Positions 45,665-56,234 of a stretch of 64,000 nt of DNA are shown here, piece after piece. The translations under genes were made by a program, and so were the position numbers. Each line of letters opens with the position of its first letter. The stretch's first letter is position 1. This DNA is from Mauremys mutica (Eukaryota; Chordata; Testudines; Geoemydidae): contig NC_059075.1 in assembly GCF_020497125.1 (NCBI RefSeq), forward strand, positions 105,811,222 through 105,875,221, written 5' to 3'. Under the pieces are notes generated by a model. It was not told where the DNA came from. It was given only the letters and a program-made list of their open reading frames with translations, and did not search any database.

Positions 45665-47338
45665 CTTTGTACTTGTGTGAACAGTGCAGATAACTTCTGC
45701 TGTGTTTGTGGTGAAGTGACTTTTGCATCACAAAAGCGCAGTATAACCACTATGATTAAGAAAGCCTATCACCTTTATTTTGGCTGCAAAATTGGAGATC
45801 AGGACAAGAGGTGGGCCCCACACATATGCTGCAACAAATCTTCACCAGTGGTTAAACAGGAAAAGGAAATCTATGCCTTTTGCAGTGCCAATGATGTGGA
45901 GAGAGCCAACAGATCATACCAGCAATTGTTACTTCTGCATGGTGCCTCCAGTTGGAAAAGGTGTGTCAAAGAAGAAAAAGTGGACTGTGCATTATCCAAA
46001 CATTCCATCAGCTATACGCCCAGTACCCCACAGAGAAGGACTGCCAGTTCCTGATGCACCAGAATCATTCTCACTTGAGTCAGACGAGGAAGAGGATGAA
46101 ACTTCTGGTCCTGAACCATCAATGTCACAGGACCCACATTTTCTCCCATCCTCCTCCTCTGAACCACACCTCATAACCCAAGGTGAACTGAATGACCTTG
46201 TCAGGGATTTGGAACTACCCAAGAGTAGGGCAGAGCTGTTGGGCTCCAGACTACAGCAGTGGAATCTCCTGGCAGGTGATGTTAGGGTTTCCATGTTCCG
46301 TGACCGTCAAAAGGATCTTGTCCCATTCTTCTTCATGGAAGGTGATCTTGTAGCCTGCAACAACATCGATGGTGTGATGGCAGCCCTCAACATTGTTCAC
46401 GATACAGATGAGTGGAGACTGTTCATTGATTCATCGAAGACGAGTCTTAAAGCTGTTTTACTGCATAATGGCAATGTTTTGCCATCAATTCCAGTTGGTC
46501 ATGCAGTCCATATAAAGGAAACCTATGACAACATGAAACAACTTTTGAGGTGCATAAACTATGACCAACATCAGTGGCAGCTTTGTGGCGATTTGAAGGT
46601 TGTTGCTCTCTTGCTTGGTCTGCAGACTGGATACACAAAGTACTGCTGTTTTCTCTGCGAATGGGATAGTCGTGCAAGAGATTCCCACTACATCAAGAAA
46701 GATTGGCCACTCCGACAGCCATTGGAGCCTGGGAGGAAAAGTGTTCAGCATCCATCACTTGTTGAATCAAGGAAGATTTTGTTACCACCCTTACACATCA
46801 AGCTGGGTCTGATGAAGAACTTTGTCAAGGCCATTGACAAAATACAAGCAGCTTTCAAGTACCTCCGTGGACAATTTCCAAGGTTAAGTGAAGCTAAGAT
46901 AAAGGAAGGTGTCTTTGTTGGTCCTCAGATTCGTGAACTTCTTCGAGATGATGCATTTGACCATGCACTGCATGGCAAGGAAAAGACGGCATGGAAAGCC
47001 TTCCAGTTAGTGGCAATAAATTTTCTCGGAAACAACAAGGCAGACACTACAGGTTGTTGGTGGAAAACCTCCTCAAGGCATACAAAAGCCTTGGTTGCAA
47101 CATATCACTAAAGAGACATTTTTTGCACTCTCATTTAGATTTTTTTCCACCGAACTGCGGAGCAGTGAGCGACGAGCACGGCGAGCGATTTCACCAGGAC
47201 ATTGCAACAATGGAGAAACGCTATCAGGGCAAATGGAGCCCATCAATGCTTGCAGACTATTGCTGGACAGTGACAAGAGATGCTCCATTTAATGAATACA
47301 AGAGACAAGCCAAGAAGCGCCGAGTAGACACTGAATAG
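45665..47338 (+). pseudogene. Transposase-like protein with cysteine-rich N-terminus, two frame lesions
   Basis: I recognise this family as a multicopy 'uncharacterised' protein of many arthropod and cnidarian genomes, but cannot name a superfamily. Conserved order: a Cys-rich zinc-binding-like head (SADNFCCVCGEVTF, then RWAPHICCN), YCFCMVPP-like CYFCMVPPVGKG, PNIPSAIRPVPH, an acidic Ser-rich linker, then DEWRLFIDSSKTSLKAVLLH, TGYTKYCCFLCEWDSRA, LPPLHIKLGLMKNFVKA, EGVFVGPQIRELL and DEHGERFHQDI near the C-terminus. The frame breaks near 45835 (an apparent deletion after HICCN) and near 47044, where a missing base shifts the frame after NNKAD; the tail then runs 47050-47338. The first Met is not evident. 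AATAAA at 47381 lies 43 nt past the stop. The long region between the breaks is open and conserved, so loss is fairly recent. Confidence 0.8.
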
Positions 47339-47690
47339 GACTAAACTATGTACATAATAGTTTTTTGCCTTTTGTTTCATAATAAATTTTAGTTAGATAA
47401 CCCTTTTGCTGATTTTTAAAGTGTTACATAAACAGGACAGGTGAAATATTATCATGTAAAGCAACCATAAACACATGGAAAGACCTAGGTTTACAATTTG
47501 TGATTAAAACTCTACTATCTACACAATATACATAGACATAAAATGTAAAAACTTAAATATCTTAGAAATAGTAGCCAATCAGTTGTTTTAATTGTCATAT
47601 TTGAATTCAGCACATCAAAATACATAATAAATAGCACATTTTATCTCTGATGCAGACGACTTCTCAAAAATTGTAGACCAGTGTAATCAG

Positions 47691-49989
47691 ATCTGTCAAA
47701 TAGTCGCTAGTATTTGCATCAAATGGGCCAGATTCCTCTACCCTTAATCACGTTAAATTCTATCTTAAGTAACAAAAAAGCAACAAAGTATTTTTAACTG
47801 GTTTTTGACACTTTAAAATAAAAAGCAACATTTGGTCCAATCTTAGAAGGCATTGAGTGTCCTCCTTTCCCACTCTCTTCAGAGGGAAATGAGGGTGCTC
47901 AGTACCTCGCAGGATCAGCACCTCAGGGTCGGATTCACAGACACTTAGACACCTAATGCCCACTGAAATCGAAGTCAATGGCAAAACTCTTATTGGTGTC
48001 AAGCAAGGAGCCCCACTGAAATCAATCAGTGCTAGACCCCCCTGAAATCAATTTGCAAAATAAGGTGCTACTGCACATGAATAAGGATATCAGAACTGGA
48101 TCCCTTAATTTGACTAATACAATATATAAAAATATCAGCATATCACTATTGTATCCATATAGTCTATTCACGTTACTGTGGGTTTTTTTAAATATTGATT
48201 AATTTTTCCAGGAAAACAGTAGCACCAGAAACAAAGTGAGCTGACTGCAATAAAAAAAAATACTGGCACTAGTTAGAAATCATATCACTACCTAACAATG
48301 GGATTTGCCAGTTGGCCACGTTTCAAGATCCTTTCAGACAGGGAAGTATCTAATACACATGGCAAGGCCTGGCATCTGCAAACTACCATTTGGGGCCTGA
48401 TCTTGCTCCCATTCGTATCAATGGGAGTTTTACCGCTGAATTCAATGAGAACAGGGTCAAGCTTCATTTTGGGTCACTTTTGAACTTACCTTTATTACAT
48501 TTAGTTAAGCTACTTAGAAGCTGAGACTTATTCTTGGACAAGTGCCAAAAAACCTTGCTAGAGTGAAGGACCAATGACAGTTTTAACGTCCAATATCTTA
48601 CAAATCACCAGGACTAGCAAGCAATGCTTTTACATCATCTAATGGCAGCACTAAATCTTAGCTTTCTAATGGTACAAGGATTAATCTCTAACTCTGGCAG
48701 TTTGTGAGATATCAGCTGCTAAAATCATGTAGCAATTGAAGTGAGAAAGAAAGTAAGATGACAATCATATCCAGTAAAATGCCATTTTAAAGGTCAACAC
48801 TTCATGAATTGTCTTGGCTAGAATCACTTTGAGAGCCCACTACTGATACTTTCAGGTTCAATAAACTTTTCCAAACACTGGTTTGGGGCTTTGATCTCAT
48901 GATCAGAACGGAAAAAGTCACATTCATACCCTCAAGTGGTAGAACAGGAAAGAAAGGCACAGAGAAAAATGTTGTTTGACTATTCTGGTATAGCCATTAA
49001 TCTCATTTTATCCCATCTCAAAGTCCCTCAAGAACTGGCTACTAAATCCATTTTTTCCCACTGGTTGGTGTTTTCCACATCTCAGTAAAGTCTCAGCTTC
49101 CCAGTTCATCATCATAGTCTGTAACAAAGATCAGTCTCAAAAATGTCAAACATAACAAAGAGGCAATAACAAGAGCAAAATTGGCCACAAACACTGCTAC
49201 AACACCCACTCTCATACGCTCAGCATTTATCAGCCAAATCTGAGTAGGTGTGGCAAGCTATCACTACTTCTACTCGTGCTGACATGAGATGCTGTTGGTT
49301 ACCTGAGAAAAATTATCATAACTACTAAAGCTCACCAGCAGCACCTGTCCCTTCCTGCTACTCCTCGCCCACTGAATGAACCGTTGAAGGACAAGACCAA
49401 CAGATGTCGTAATCCAATTAAGCACTAGAGAAACTGCACACTGCAGCACTTGTACAGCCAATTTCTAGCCCAAATTTTCTACTCTCCAGTTCAGAAATCA
49501 GGAAGACAGTTCAGTTTCTGAATTAGTGTCAGAGGGCATGGACATCACTCACAGTCTTTCTACGAAAAAACTGTAGTTTACTATACATCCACCTTCCTCC
49601 CCAAAAAACAGGCAGATAGCTGAAAAGTGTAAGCATCAGGCTGCTAAATAGCAACAGTTCTACTCTATGTGTATGAAAGTTTATCCATCAGCAGATGATA
49701 TCACATTGGTGGCTGGATTTATGGTAGGTTGAAAGAAGAATCAGTTGAAGAGGTTGCTGATAAAATATTCGTGCATCATTTTTCTGTTATGCTAAACAGT
49801 AATGTTATACATTTGAAAAATGGAGCAGTTCTTCATGGCTTAGGTCACCTGTACAGTGCCCTGCATTATTTAGTCGTGTGTTCATGTTGCATCTTACCAC
49901 ACCTCTGATTTACAACTATAATTGTATTTTTTTCTGAGGTTCTGAACTGCATACCTAATATCCACTTTTCTTCTTGACTTTGCCTATCT
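47691..49989. other. Non-coding stretch with palindromic 'TTCAATGGG' repeats
   Basis: Foldback-style phrases occur at 47930-48010 and 48395-48475 (GGGGCCTGATCTTGCTCCCA / GAACAGGGTCAAG). CATTTGGTCCAATCTTAGAAGG with TTCCCACTCTCTTCAGAGGG (47830-47890) repeats text at 43898-43955. No gene recognised. Confidence 0.4.
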
Positions 49990-50327
49990 CAGTGTTTCTC
50001 AAACTCGGGTCACCGCTTGTGTAGGGAAAGCCCCTGGAGGGCCGGGCCAGACCAGTTTGTTTACCTGTCCCATCTGCAGGTCCGGCCGATCACGGCTCCC
50101 ACTGGCCGCAGTTCACTGCTCCAGGCCAATGGGGGCTGCTGGAAGCGGTGTGGGCCGAGGGACGTATTGGCCGCTGCTTCCCGCAGCTCCCATTGGCCTG
50201 CAGCAGCGAACCGCGGCCAGTGGGAGCTGCGATCAGCCAGACTTGCGGACGGGGCAGGTAAACAAACCGGACTGGCCCGCCAGAGGCTTTCCATACACAA
50301 GCAGCGACCCCAGTTTGAGAAACACTG
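49990..50327. mobile_element. hAT MITE, relative of 6980-7278
   Basis: CAGTGTTTCTCAAACTCGGG and CCCCAGTTTGAGAAACACTG are inverted ends; flanks GCCTATCT (49982-49989) and GCCTACCT (50328-50335), 7/8 identical. The interior is a foldback of GGGAGCTGCG / CGCAGCTCCCA units and contains GTTTGTTTACC and its complement GTAAACAAAC near both ends. Confidence 0.92.
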
Positions 50328-51146
50328 GCCTACCTACTTGCTTCTGCTGCTACCATCAGCTGCCACTAATTCTATGTTCTGCATAACAGAGGCCTTTCAC
50401 AGCTGAGCTGATTACTGTGGTTATGGACAATCTGCTGTGTCTGAGTCTCCAGAAGCCATGAATATAGGTACGGTACTTTTAAAGCATCTAGGTTCACACT
50501 GCCTCTTACTTGATGGGAACATCCATCTTTACTGAAACCATCTCCACTAGCTACTGCTGCTCATGTTGCTAATTGGAAAGGATTTGAGAGACAAAAAGGC
50601 TGCACTTTGTAATTCTGTTTGGGGGGAATTCTTAGATCCTCTATTTTCCTTACTCCAAAGTATTATCAGGATCTTTGCACTTTGTGAGAGTGAAAGAGAT
50701 ACATAGCTAGTGGAGAGGACAACTGGGGCTAGAGGGGGATAAGAGAAGAAGATGGAAGGGATGAGAGACATGGCCAGATGAGTGGAGAGATAGAACTGTG
50801 GCAGCTGAAAAATAAAGATAGAAGAGAGTTGTAGTCAGAAAGGCCAGGAAATAGAGTCAGTAGATTTTTAGATACTTAGGTGGGAAAATCCAATTATTTT
50901 TAAAAACTGCATTTGCAGGCACGAGTGAACAGTCTATATGTATTTCTGTATGGTCCATGTAGTAGTTTTGGAGAGGGACCAGATCCTGGTTCCTGGCTTC
51001 ATTCAGTGCAAAGAACAAAGAACTGACCTAATAGGACCTAATGGGGATTCCCCTCCTGTAGGGAAATTTCTGAGTGGTATAAAACCAGCTCTATCTACCT
51101 GTTCCCCCATTTTGGTGTAGGAGGCCTCCAGCTGGGCAGTTGGGGA

Positions 51147-51366
51147 GGTCTAGGTTGGATATTAGGAAAAACTATTTCAGTAGGTGGGTGCTGAGGCACT
51201 GGAATGGGTTACCTAGGGAGGTGGTGGAACCTCCATCCTTAGAGGTTTTTAAGGCCCAGCTTGACAAAGCTCTGGTTGGGATGATTTAGTTGGTGTTGAT
51301 CCTGCTTTAAGCAGGGGGTTGGACTAGATGACCTCCTGAGGTCTCTTCCAACCCTAATATTCTATA
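51147..51366 (+). mobile_element. CR1 LINE 3' end
   Basis: GGTTGGATATTAGGAAAAAC, TGGAATGGGTTACCTAGGGA, GAACCTCCATCCTTAGAGGT, GCTCTGGTTGGGATGATTTA and CTTCCAACCCTAATATTCTAT give a well-preserved CR1 3' end with the usual terminal ATTCTAT. Confidence 0.93.
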
Positions 51367-51574
51367 GCTGTAGTGCACTGCACTGCACTTTGGAAATTGC
51401 TAGCCACCAAGTTCCTGAGGGGATCATGCCTTTGGTTTCTCTGAGATATGCCAGGATCTGGTCTACCCCTGGTGGATTAGAGCCACTTTTCTTTCCCTGA
51501 ACAGTTCAACCAGAGTCAGGGAGCTGGGCAATGAGATGTACATTTATTTGTGTAAAGACAACTTCTTGATAACA

Positions 51575-51737
51575 CATAGAATATTAAGGTTGGAAGAGAT
51601 CATCTAGTTCAACCCTCCCCTGCTCAAAGCAGGACCAATCCCCAACTAAATCCCCAAATGGCCCCCCTCAAGGATTGAACTCACAACCCTGGGTTTAGCA
51701 GGCCAATGCTCAAACCACTGAGCTACCCCTCCCCCTG
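51575..51737 (-). mobile_element. Turtle-type tRNA-derived SINE with CR1-like tail
   Basis: Read on the minus strand: GAGGGGTAGCTCAGTGGTTTG (A box), then AAACCCAGGGTTGTGAGTTC / AATCCTTGAGG (B box region), then the tail AGGATTGGTCCTGCTTTGAG ending in ATATTCTATG. The 3' tail matches the CR1 terminus, which is how such SINEs borrow CR1 machinery. Confidence 0.88.
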
Positions 51738-51889
51738 AATGCTGATAACTGTCTCACCAGTCCAAAGAGGTAAGCCCAACTCCATTTCAGGCCCTTATCA
51801 CAGGGCACAATTTTATGTTCAGACACAAAACTCATAAGTAACATCAAAGCAATTCCCCTGACCAACACAGACTACTGAGGCATTTTCTT

Positions 51890-52125
51890 CACAGGCCTCC
51901 CACTCTTCACAGAGACTGATTCCCAGGTTTGCTCTTTTGAGAAGCTTTTTCCTAGCTCTATTTCTCTCTGGTCACAGACTGCTCCTACCTTAGCAGACCT
52001 GGGTTTTGGTCTTATGTTCCGCATCATCTGATCTTTGCAGCCTTCATCTTGGGAGGTGAGCTAAGCGTGACACAGGCGAAGCTGAGCCTTAGCTCCCTTA
52101 AAGGGCCAGTTCACCCTGTGATGCC
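51890..52125. repeat. Possible LTR-like dispersed repeat fragment
   Basis: CTCCCACTCTTCACAGAGAC ... AAAGGGCCAGTTCACCCTG resembles 13960-14140 (CATCACTCTTCACAGGCTTC ... AAGGTCCAGTTACCCTG) and, more loosely, 4845-5340. No coding region or target duplication was found. Confidence 0.35.
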
Positions 52126-53157
52126 TTGGATGCATCACTCCTGTATTTTTGTGTTAATATACCATTACCAAACCAATCAGCTACATATCACTTGTCTGTT
52201 TAAACATTTTTACAGAGATTTTTGTCTGACTGTAATACTCATGACTTACTCACTTGGGCTGTGTCAAGGCCTTGTCCACAGAACAGGTAGACAGCATGAA
52301 AGCTTCCTCATATTACCTCCATGAACATGCCTTGAACCTGACCCGAAGGGGCCAGTTCTAGAGACGAGAGGTTAATTTAGTCTCCAAGCTTATCCGGTCC
52401 TTGGCCTTCTCTGCCAAGATGGAGGCAATTGGGGCCAATTGTAACCGGGGTGTTTTGTGATGTCTCCACTGAAGAAGTGGACTGAGAGACCACCCAGAAT
52501 CCATCAGATGGTAACAAACTTTGGCCACTGACAATCTGAGCTGGATATACACCAGCAATTCGGAGGTGAAACATGCTGTAACTCATTACTAGTCGCTTGT
52601 TATCCAACCTTACTACACAATTGTACAGCAAGTTTAGGACTTGAAAGAGATAAAGGACGAAAATACATTACACTGCATGTGACTGGGAGGGACAGAATAC
52701 AAAAGATGAACAAAATGCGTTATAGGCAGGCGTGTCAGAATTTGATTTTTAGTTTTTTAATGTTGATGGAAAATTTGATTTTTATATTTAACCTTTTTTT
52801 TGGATTTGTATCTATTTTAATTTAATTTAAGTTTCTGCAGGGTGTCAAATGATCTGGACGAGCCCATTACTATGGGGGGAGGCCACCCCTCTGCTGAATG
52901 GCTCCTGCTGGGGGCTATTCTCCGTCTCCTCTTGCAGCCCTGGCCAGGGGTCTCTGTTCTGCCCCACCAGGACCGCAGCCTCCCCCAACACCCCTCCAGC
53001 ACCTTGTGCCTGCAGGAATCAGGTGTCAGTGGCCCCCCAACCATGCCTAAGGAATCCCCGCTGTCAGTGACCCTGCTGCCTAAGATAACTAATAGGAGAA
53101 GCCCAGGAGAGGAGTACATTTTAAGCCCCATTCCTCTCATTGGAGATAGGAGCCTAA

Positions 53158-53441
53158 GGCCTGGTCTACACTGGGGTGGGGGGAGAAATCGATCTAAGTT
53201 ACTCAACTTCAGCTATGTGAATAATGTAGCTGAAGTCGACGTACTTAGATTGACTTACCGTGGTGTCTTCACTACGGTGAGTCGACAGCTGACGCTCCCC
53301 CATCGACTCTGCCTGCGCCTCTCACCCTGGTGGAGTACCGGAGTCGACGGGAGAGCGCTTGGCAGTCGATTTGGATGCAATAAATCGACCCCCGCTGGAT
53401 TGATCGCTGCTCATGGATCCTGCGAGTAATGTAGACAAGCC
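53158..53441. mobile_element. Harbinger-like MITE, TAA duplication
   Basis: GGCCTGGTCTACACTG and TAATGTAGACAAGCC are inverted ends and TAA is duplicated at 53155-53157 and 53442-53444. The left end is nearly identical to that of the complete Harbinger at 21466. Subterminal GTCGAC-containing stretches mirror each other. Confidence 0.88.
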
Positions 53442-53619
53442 TAAGTCTGGGCTGCAGGGAGATGCCTATCTCTGCTTGTGAAACCGGAAATGCTCTCCTG
53501 GAGTCAGGTGGCTTCGGCACTTCAGTCCTTTCTTGTGAGAATGAGTGAGGTGCCTGCCTCATGCTCCCCACCCCAAATGGCCAGAAGAGGAGGAGGTGGG
53601 TCCAGTAACATCACCCACC

Positions 53620-53700
53620 TTATAACTTTTAGCCAAGTGGTTAGAGCATTCACCTGGGATGTGAGACACCCCGGTTCAAGTTTCCTCTCTGCCTGAGGGA
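53620..53700 (+). mobile_element. tRNA-like SINE head, left member of an inverted pair
   Basis: TTTTAGCCAAGTGGTTAGAG (A box), then GATGTGAGACACCCCGGTTC / GGTTCAAGTTTCC (B box), spacing as in tRNA. It is preceded by CACCTTATAACTTTTAGCC and an AGAAGAGGAGGAGGTGG stretch that recurs inverted at about 54500-54550. Confidence 0.6.
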
Positions 53701-53929
53701 GAAAAATGATATGAATAGGAATCATCTACTTCTCAGGAGAGTGTGGGACATTTTGATTGGGGGTGGGGGGAGGCTCCCTCAGTCTCTCCTCTTGAAGTTG
53801 TTCCATTGAGGACAGATAATGAAAAAGCAGTTAGAGTAGGGGGACTAGACCCAGGATCTCTAACCTCAATGCCCAAACCACCAGCCTACAAAGCCATTCT
53901 CACACTTTTTTTGGCCCAATGACTCTTTA

Positions 53930-54450
53930 ACCTTCAACAGGCAAGATTATCAGACTATGCCATAGCTCAGTGGTTAGATCAGTGGCTCTCAACCTTTTCT
54001 AACCACTGCACCCCTTTCAGGAGTCTGATTTGTCTTGCGTACCCCCAAGTTTCATCTAATTTAAAAACTACTTGCTTACAAAATTGGACATAAAATACAG
54101 AAGTGTCACAACACACTAGTACTGAAAAACTGCTTACTTTGTCATTTCTACCCCATAATTTCTACCACATAATAATAAATAAATAAATTGGAATATAAAT
54201 ATTGTACTTACATATCAGTGTACAGTATATAGAGCAGTATAAACAAGTCATTGTCTGTATGAAATTCTAGTTTGTACTGACTTCAGTAGTGCTTTTTATG
54301 TAGCCTGTTGTAAAACTAGGCAAATATCTAGATGAGTTGATGCCCCCTGGAAGACCTCTGCATACCCCCAGGGGTACCTGTACCCCTGGTTGAGAACCAC
54401 TGGGTTAGAGCACTCTTGTTTAAATCCTTTCTCACCTGCTGCTTAAGCAG
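53930..54450 (+). mobile_element. tRNA-like SINE head split inside its A box by a hAT element
   Basis: CATAGCTCAGTGGTTAGA before the insertion and GGTTAGAGCACTCTTG after it rejoin to the tRNA A-box phrase TAGCTCAGTGGTTAGAGCAC; TTTAAATCC is the likely B-box remnant. A minus-strand tRNA-like phrase also lies at 53850-53900 (GGACTAGACCCAGGATCTCT complement). Confidence 0.6.
53980..54402. mobile_element. hAT MITE inside a tRNA-derived promoter
   Basis: CAGTGGCTCTCAACCTTTTC and CCCTGGTTGAGAACCACTG are inverted ends. The flanks are GGTTAGAT (53972-53979) and GGTTAGAG (54403-54410), 7/8 identical. The 423-bp interior is AT-rich and non-coding. Confidence 0.92.
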
Positions 54451-54565
54451 GGAATTGAACCTCAGTCTATCACATCCCATGAGTGCTCCAAGCACAAGGC
54501 TAAAAGTTATAAGACCACTACTTCTACCTCCTCTTTTTCCAGCAGCCAGATTTTGACTGAGACCC
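54425..54565 (-). mobile_element. tRNA-like SINE head, right member of the inverted pair
   Basis: On the minus strand TTATAACTTTTAGCCTTGTG, CTTGGAGCACTCATGGGATG, and GAGGTTCAATTCCC (B box) give a tRNA-like unit preceded by AAAGAGGAGGTAG. It mirrors the unit at 53570-53700. Confidence 0.6.
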
Positions 54566-54668
54566 AATGCAGTAGGCAGCCTATGAGCATGCCCATTGGA
54601 TCAGGCCCCACTGGATCAGGCAAACACTTGTCTTTCCCTAGTTCATGGATTGGTCTGGGGCTTAGTTT

Positions 54669-54852
54669 GGAGGGGAGGGATAGCTCAGTGGTTTGAGTAT
54701 TAGCCTGTTAAACCCAGGGTTGTGAGTTCAATCCTTGAGGAGGCCACTTAGGGATCTGGAGCAAACATTGGTCCTGCTAGTGAAGGCAGGGGGCTGGACT
54801 CAATGACCTTTCAACATCCCTTCTAGTTCTAGGAAGTTGGTATATCTCCAAT
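54669..54852 (+). mobile_element. Turtle-type tRNA-derived SINE, near full length
   Basis: GGGATAGCTCAGTGGTTTGAG (A box, 54679-54699), GTTGTGAGTTCAATCCTTG (B box), GGCCACTTAGGGATCTGG, GGTCCTGCTAGTGAAGGCAG, CTGGACTCAATGACCTTTC and AGTTCTAGGAAGTTGGTATA give the expected order. This family is the strongest pointer to a turtle source. Confidence 0.9.
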
Positions 54853-55090
54853 TATTACCTTTTTTTAAATTTTTATTACCTTAGTTGGGAGAGGGCCCCC
54901 CCCCAATGCATACAATCAGGCAGCAGTGTGCATGCCAGGAGGCAGAAACTTAGGAGCCCAGGGAAAATTTATTGCAAAAACTTTTAGGCGCTGAGTGAGT
55001 TTAGGCACCTATAGGGTTTGGCAGCAGCTGAACAGGAGTTTTGTGGATCGCAGTGGAGCCTAAAACCGTGACTTAAGTGGCTAAGTCTGG

Positions 55091-55404
55091 GGGTATGTCT
55101 GTACTCTTTGCTACTCACAACTAGATCACCACTGCTGCGACTGATGCAGTGGTGTCGATTTAGCGGGTCTGTCTGAGGAAGACCCACTAGGTTGATGGCA
55201 GAGCGCTCTCTGGTTGACTCCAGTACTCCAGCTCCCCAAGAAGAGTAAGGTAAGTTGTCAGGAGAGCATCTCCCGTTGCCACAGCGCAGTGTAGACACTG
55301 CGAAGTTATGTCGACACCGAAGTTACGTCGACTTCAATTACATCACTTACATAACTGAAGCAGTGTAACTTAGATTGACATACAGCTAGTAAGTAGACCA
55401 GCCC
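55091..55404. mobile_element. Harbinger-like MITE
   Basis: GGGTATGTCTGTACTC and AAGTAGACCAGCCC are inverted ends. GTCGACACCGAAGTTACGTC and CAGTGGTGTCGATTTAGCGG are internal phrases of the same family as 53158. The 3-bp duplication could not be fixed. Confidence 0.7.
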
Positions 55405-56114
55405 CAGGGTTAGGTGCTTAGGCACATTTGCAGATCTGGGCTTAATAGAATAGTAGGGGGAAGATTTTCAAAGGCATAAGTGGATGGCTGCAGCACAATA
55501 AACTAAAGCTAAAGTAGTTATATGCTTTTCAGTCATGGGATTTGTCACAGCTATTAACGGAGCTCCCACAGCTTCACAACAAGGTAAAGTCACATCCACA
55601 GCTTCACGAAATTCATGGCTCTGCCAGAGTTTCATCTTGTAAACATTCGTGTTCTCTGATTTCCACGTTTAAAGGGGACTTAAACAAGCCAATTAGCTGG
55701 AACCATTCCACCTCCCTTGCTTGCCATTCTCAAAGTTAAAGAACAAGACACAATGGCCAGTGAGTGTAACAGAATGGTGGCAGTGATTTGTACTGACAGC
55801 AGTAAGGCTCAGCTTCTCGATGAGATGGAGAATCCCTGGCCCCAGGCTAGCAGAGTGCATTGTTACAGAAACAGAAAATTATAGAACAGATGTTATTGCA
55901 GTGCTGAATGGGAGATGCTATGCTAAAGAAAACAATATTCAACTAGCCAAGGCAAGTAAAGATGTACAAGAGAGAGGGAGCAAATCCTTCTTGTTTTAAT
56001 AGTAAATCAGCTTTGCAAAACCATCAGGAAAATTTACTAGCCCAGGCACCAAACGACTCCCTTCATCAAAATGACAGACGATGCTGGAGGAAATATTAAT
56101 TATATTTTACTTAC

Positions 56115-56234
56115 CCACAAAAAAAATCGAGTGAGCAGAATTTTGTGAGGCTGCAGAACATTCAAACGCAGCTTTATGTATTCAGGAGCTAAGGTACAGA
56201 GGTAATCAACATTTCTGGCAAAACATCTTCTCTC
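56115..56234 (-). CDS. Candidate internal coding exon of an unidentified gene
   Basis: On the minus strand TTCCATCAGCTCCTGCAG|G and TGTGG|GTAAGT bound 120 bp (40 codons) open in phase 0 to 0 only. The peptide includes RRCFARNVDYLCTLAPEYI and RLNVLQPHKILLTR. The other two phases stop early. It joins in phase with the candidate at 43293-43362. No family was recognised. Confidence 0.33.

Larger units (their letters stand above)
45205..47690 (+). mobile_element. DNA-transposon-like element of unassigned superfamily
   Basis: A broken transposase-like gene is bracketed by weak inverted homology: CTTAAAATTGTTGATTGGGT with TTTTCAAGATAT (45232-45274) corresponds to the complement of ATATCTTAGAAATAGTAGCC and AATCAGTTGTTTTAAT (47558-47593). 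GTCACTGAGAACGAAAATGA (45210-45229) may be the outer left end and GATGCAGACGACTTCTC (about 47650) the outer right one. No target duplication was found, so the limits are approximate. Confidence 0.55.

Noticed and set aside
53620..54852. Possible functional tRNA genes
   Set aside because: A and B boxes are present, but the acceptor and anticodon stems do not pair and SINE tails follow, so these are tRNA-derived SINEs.
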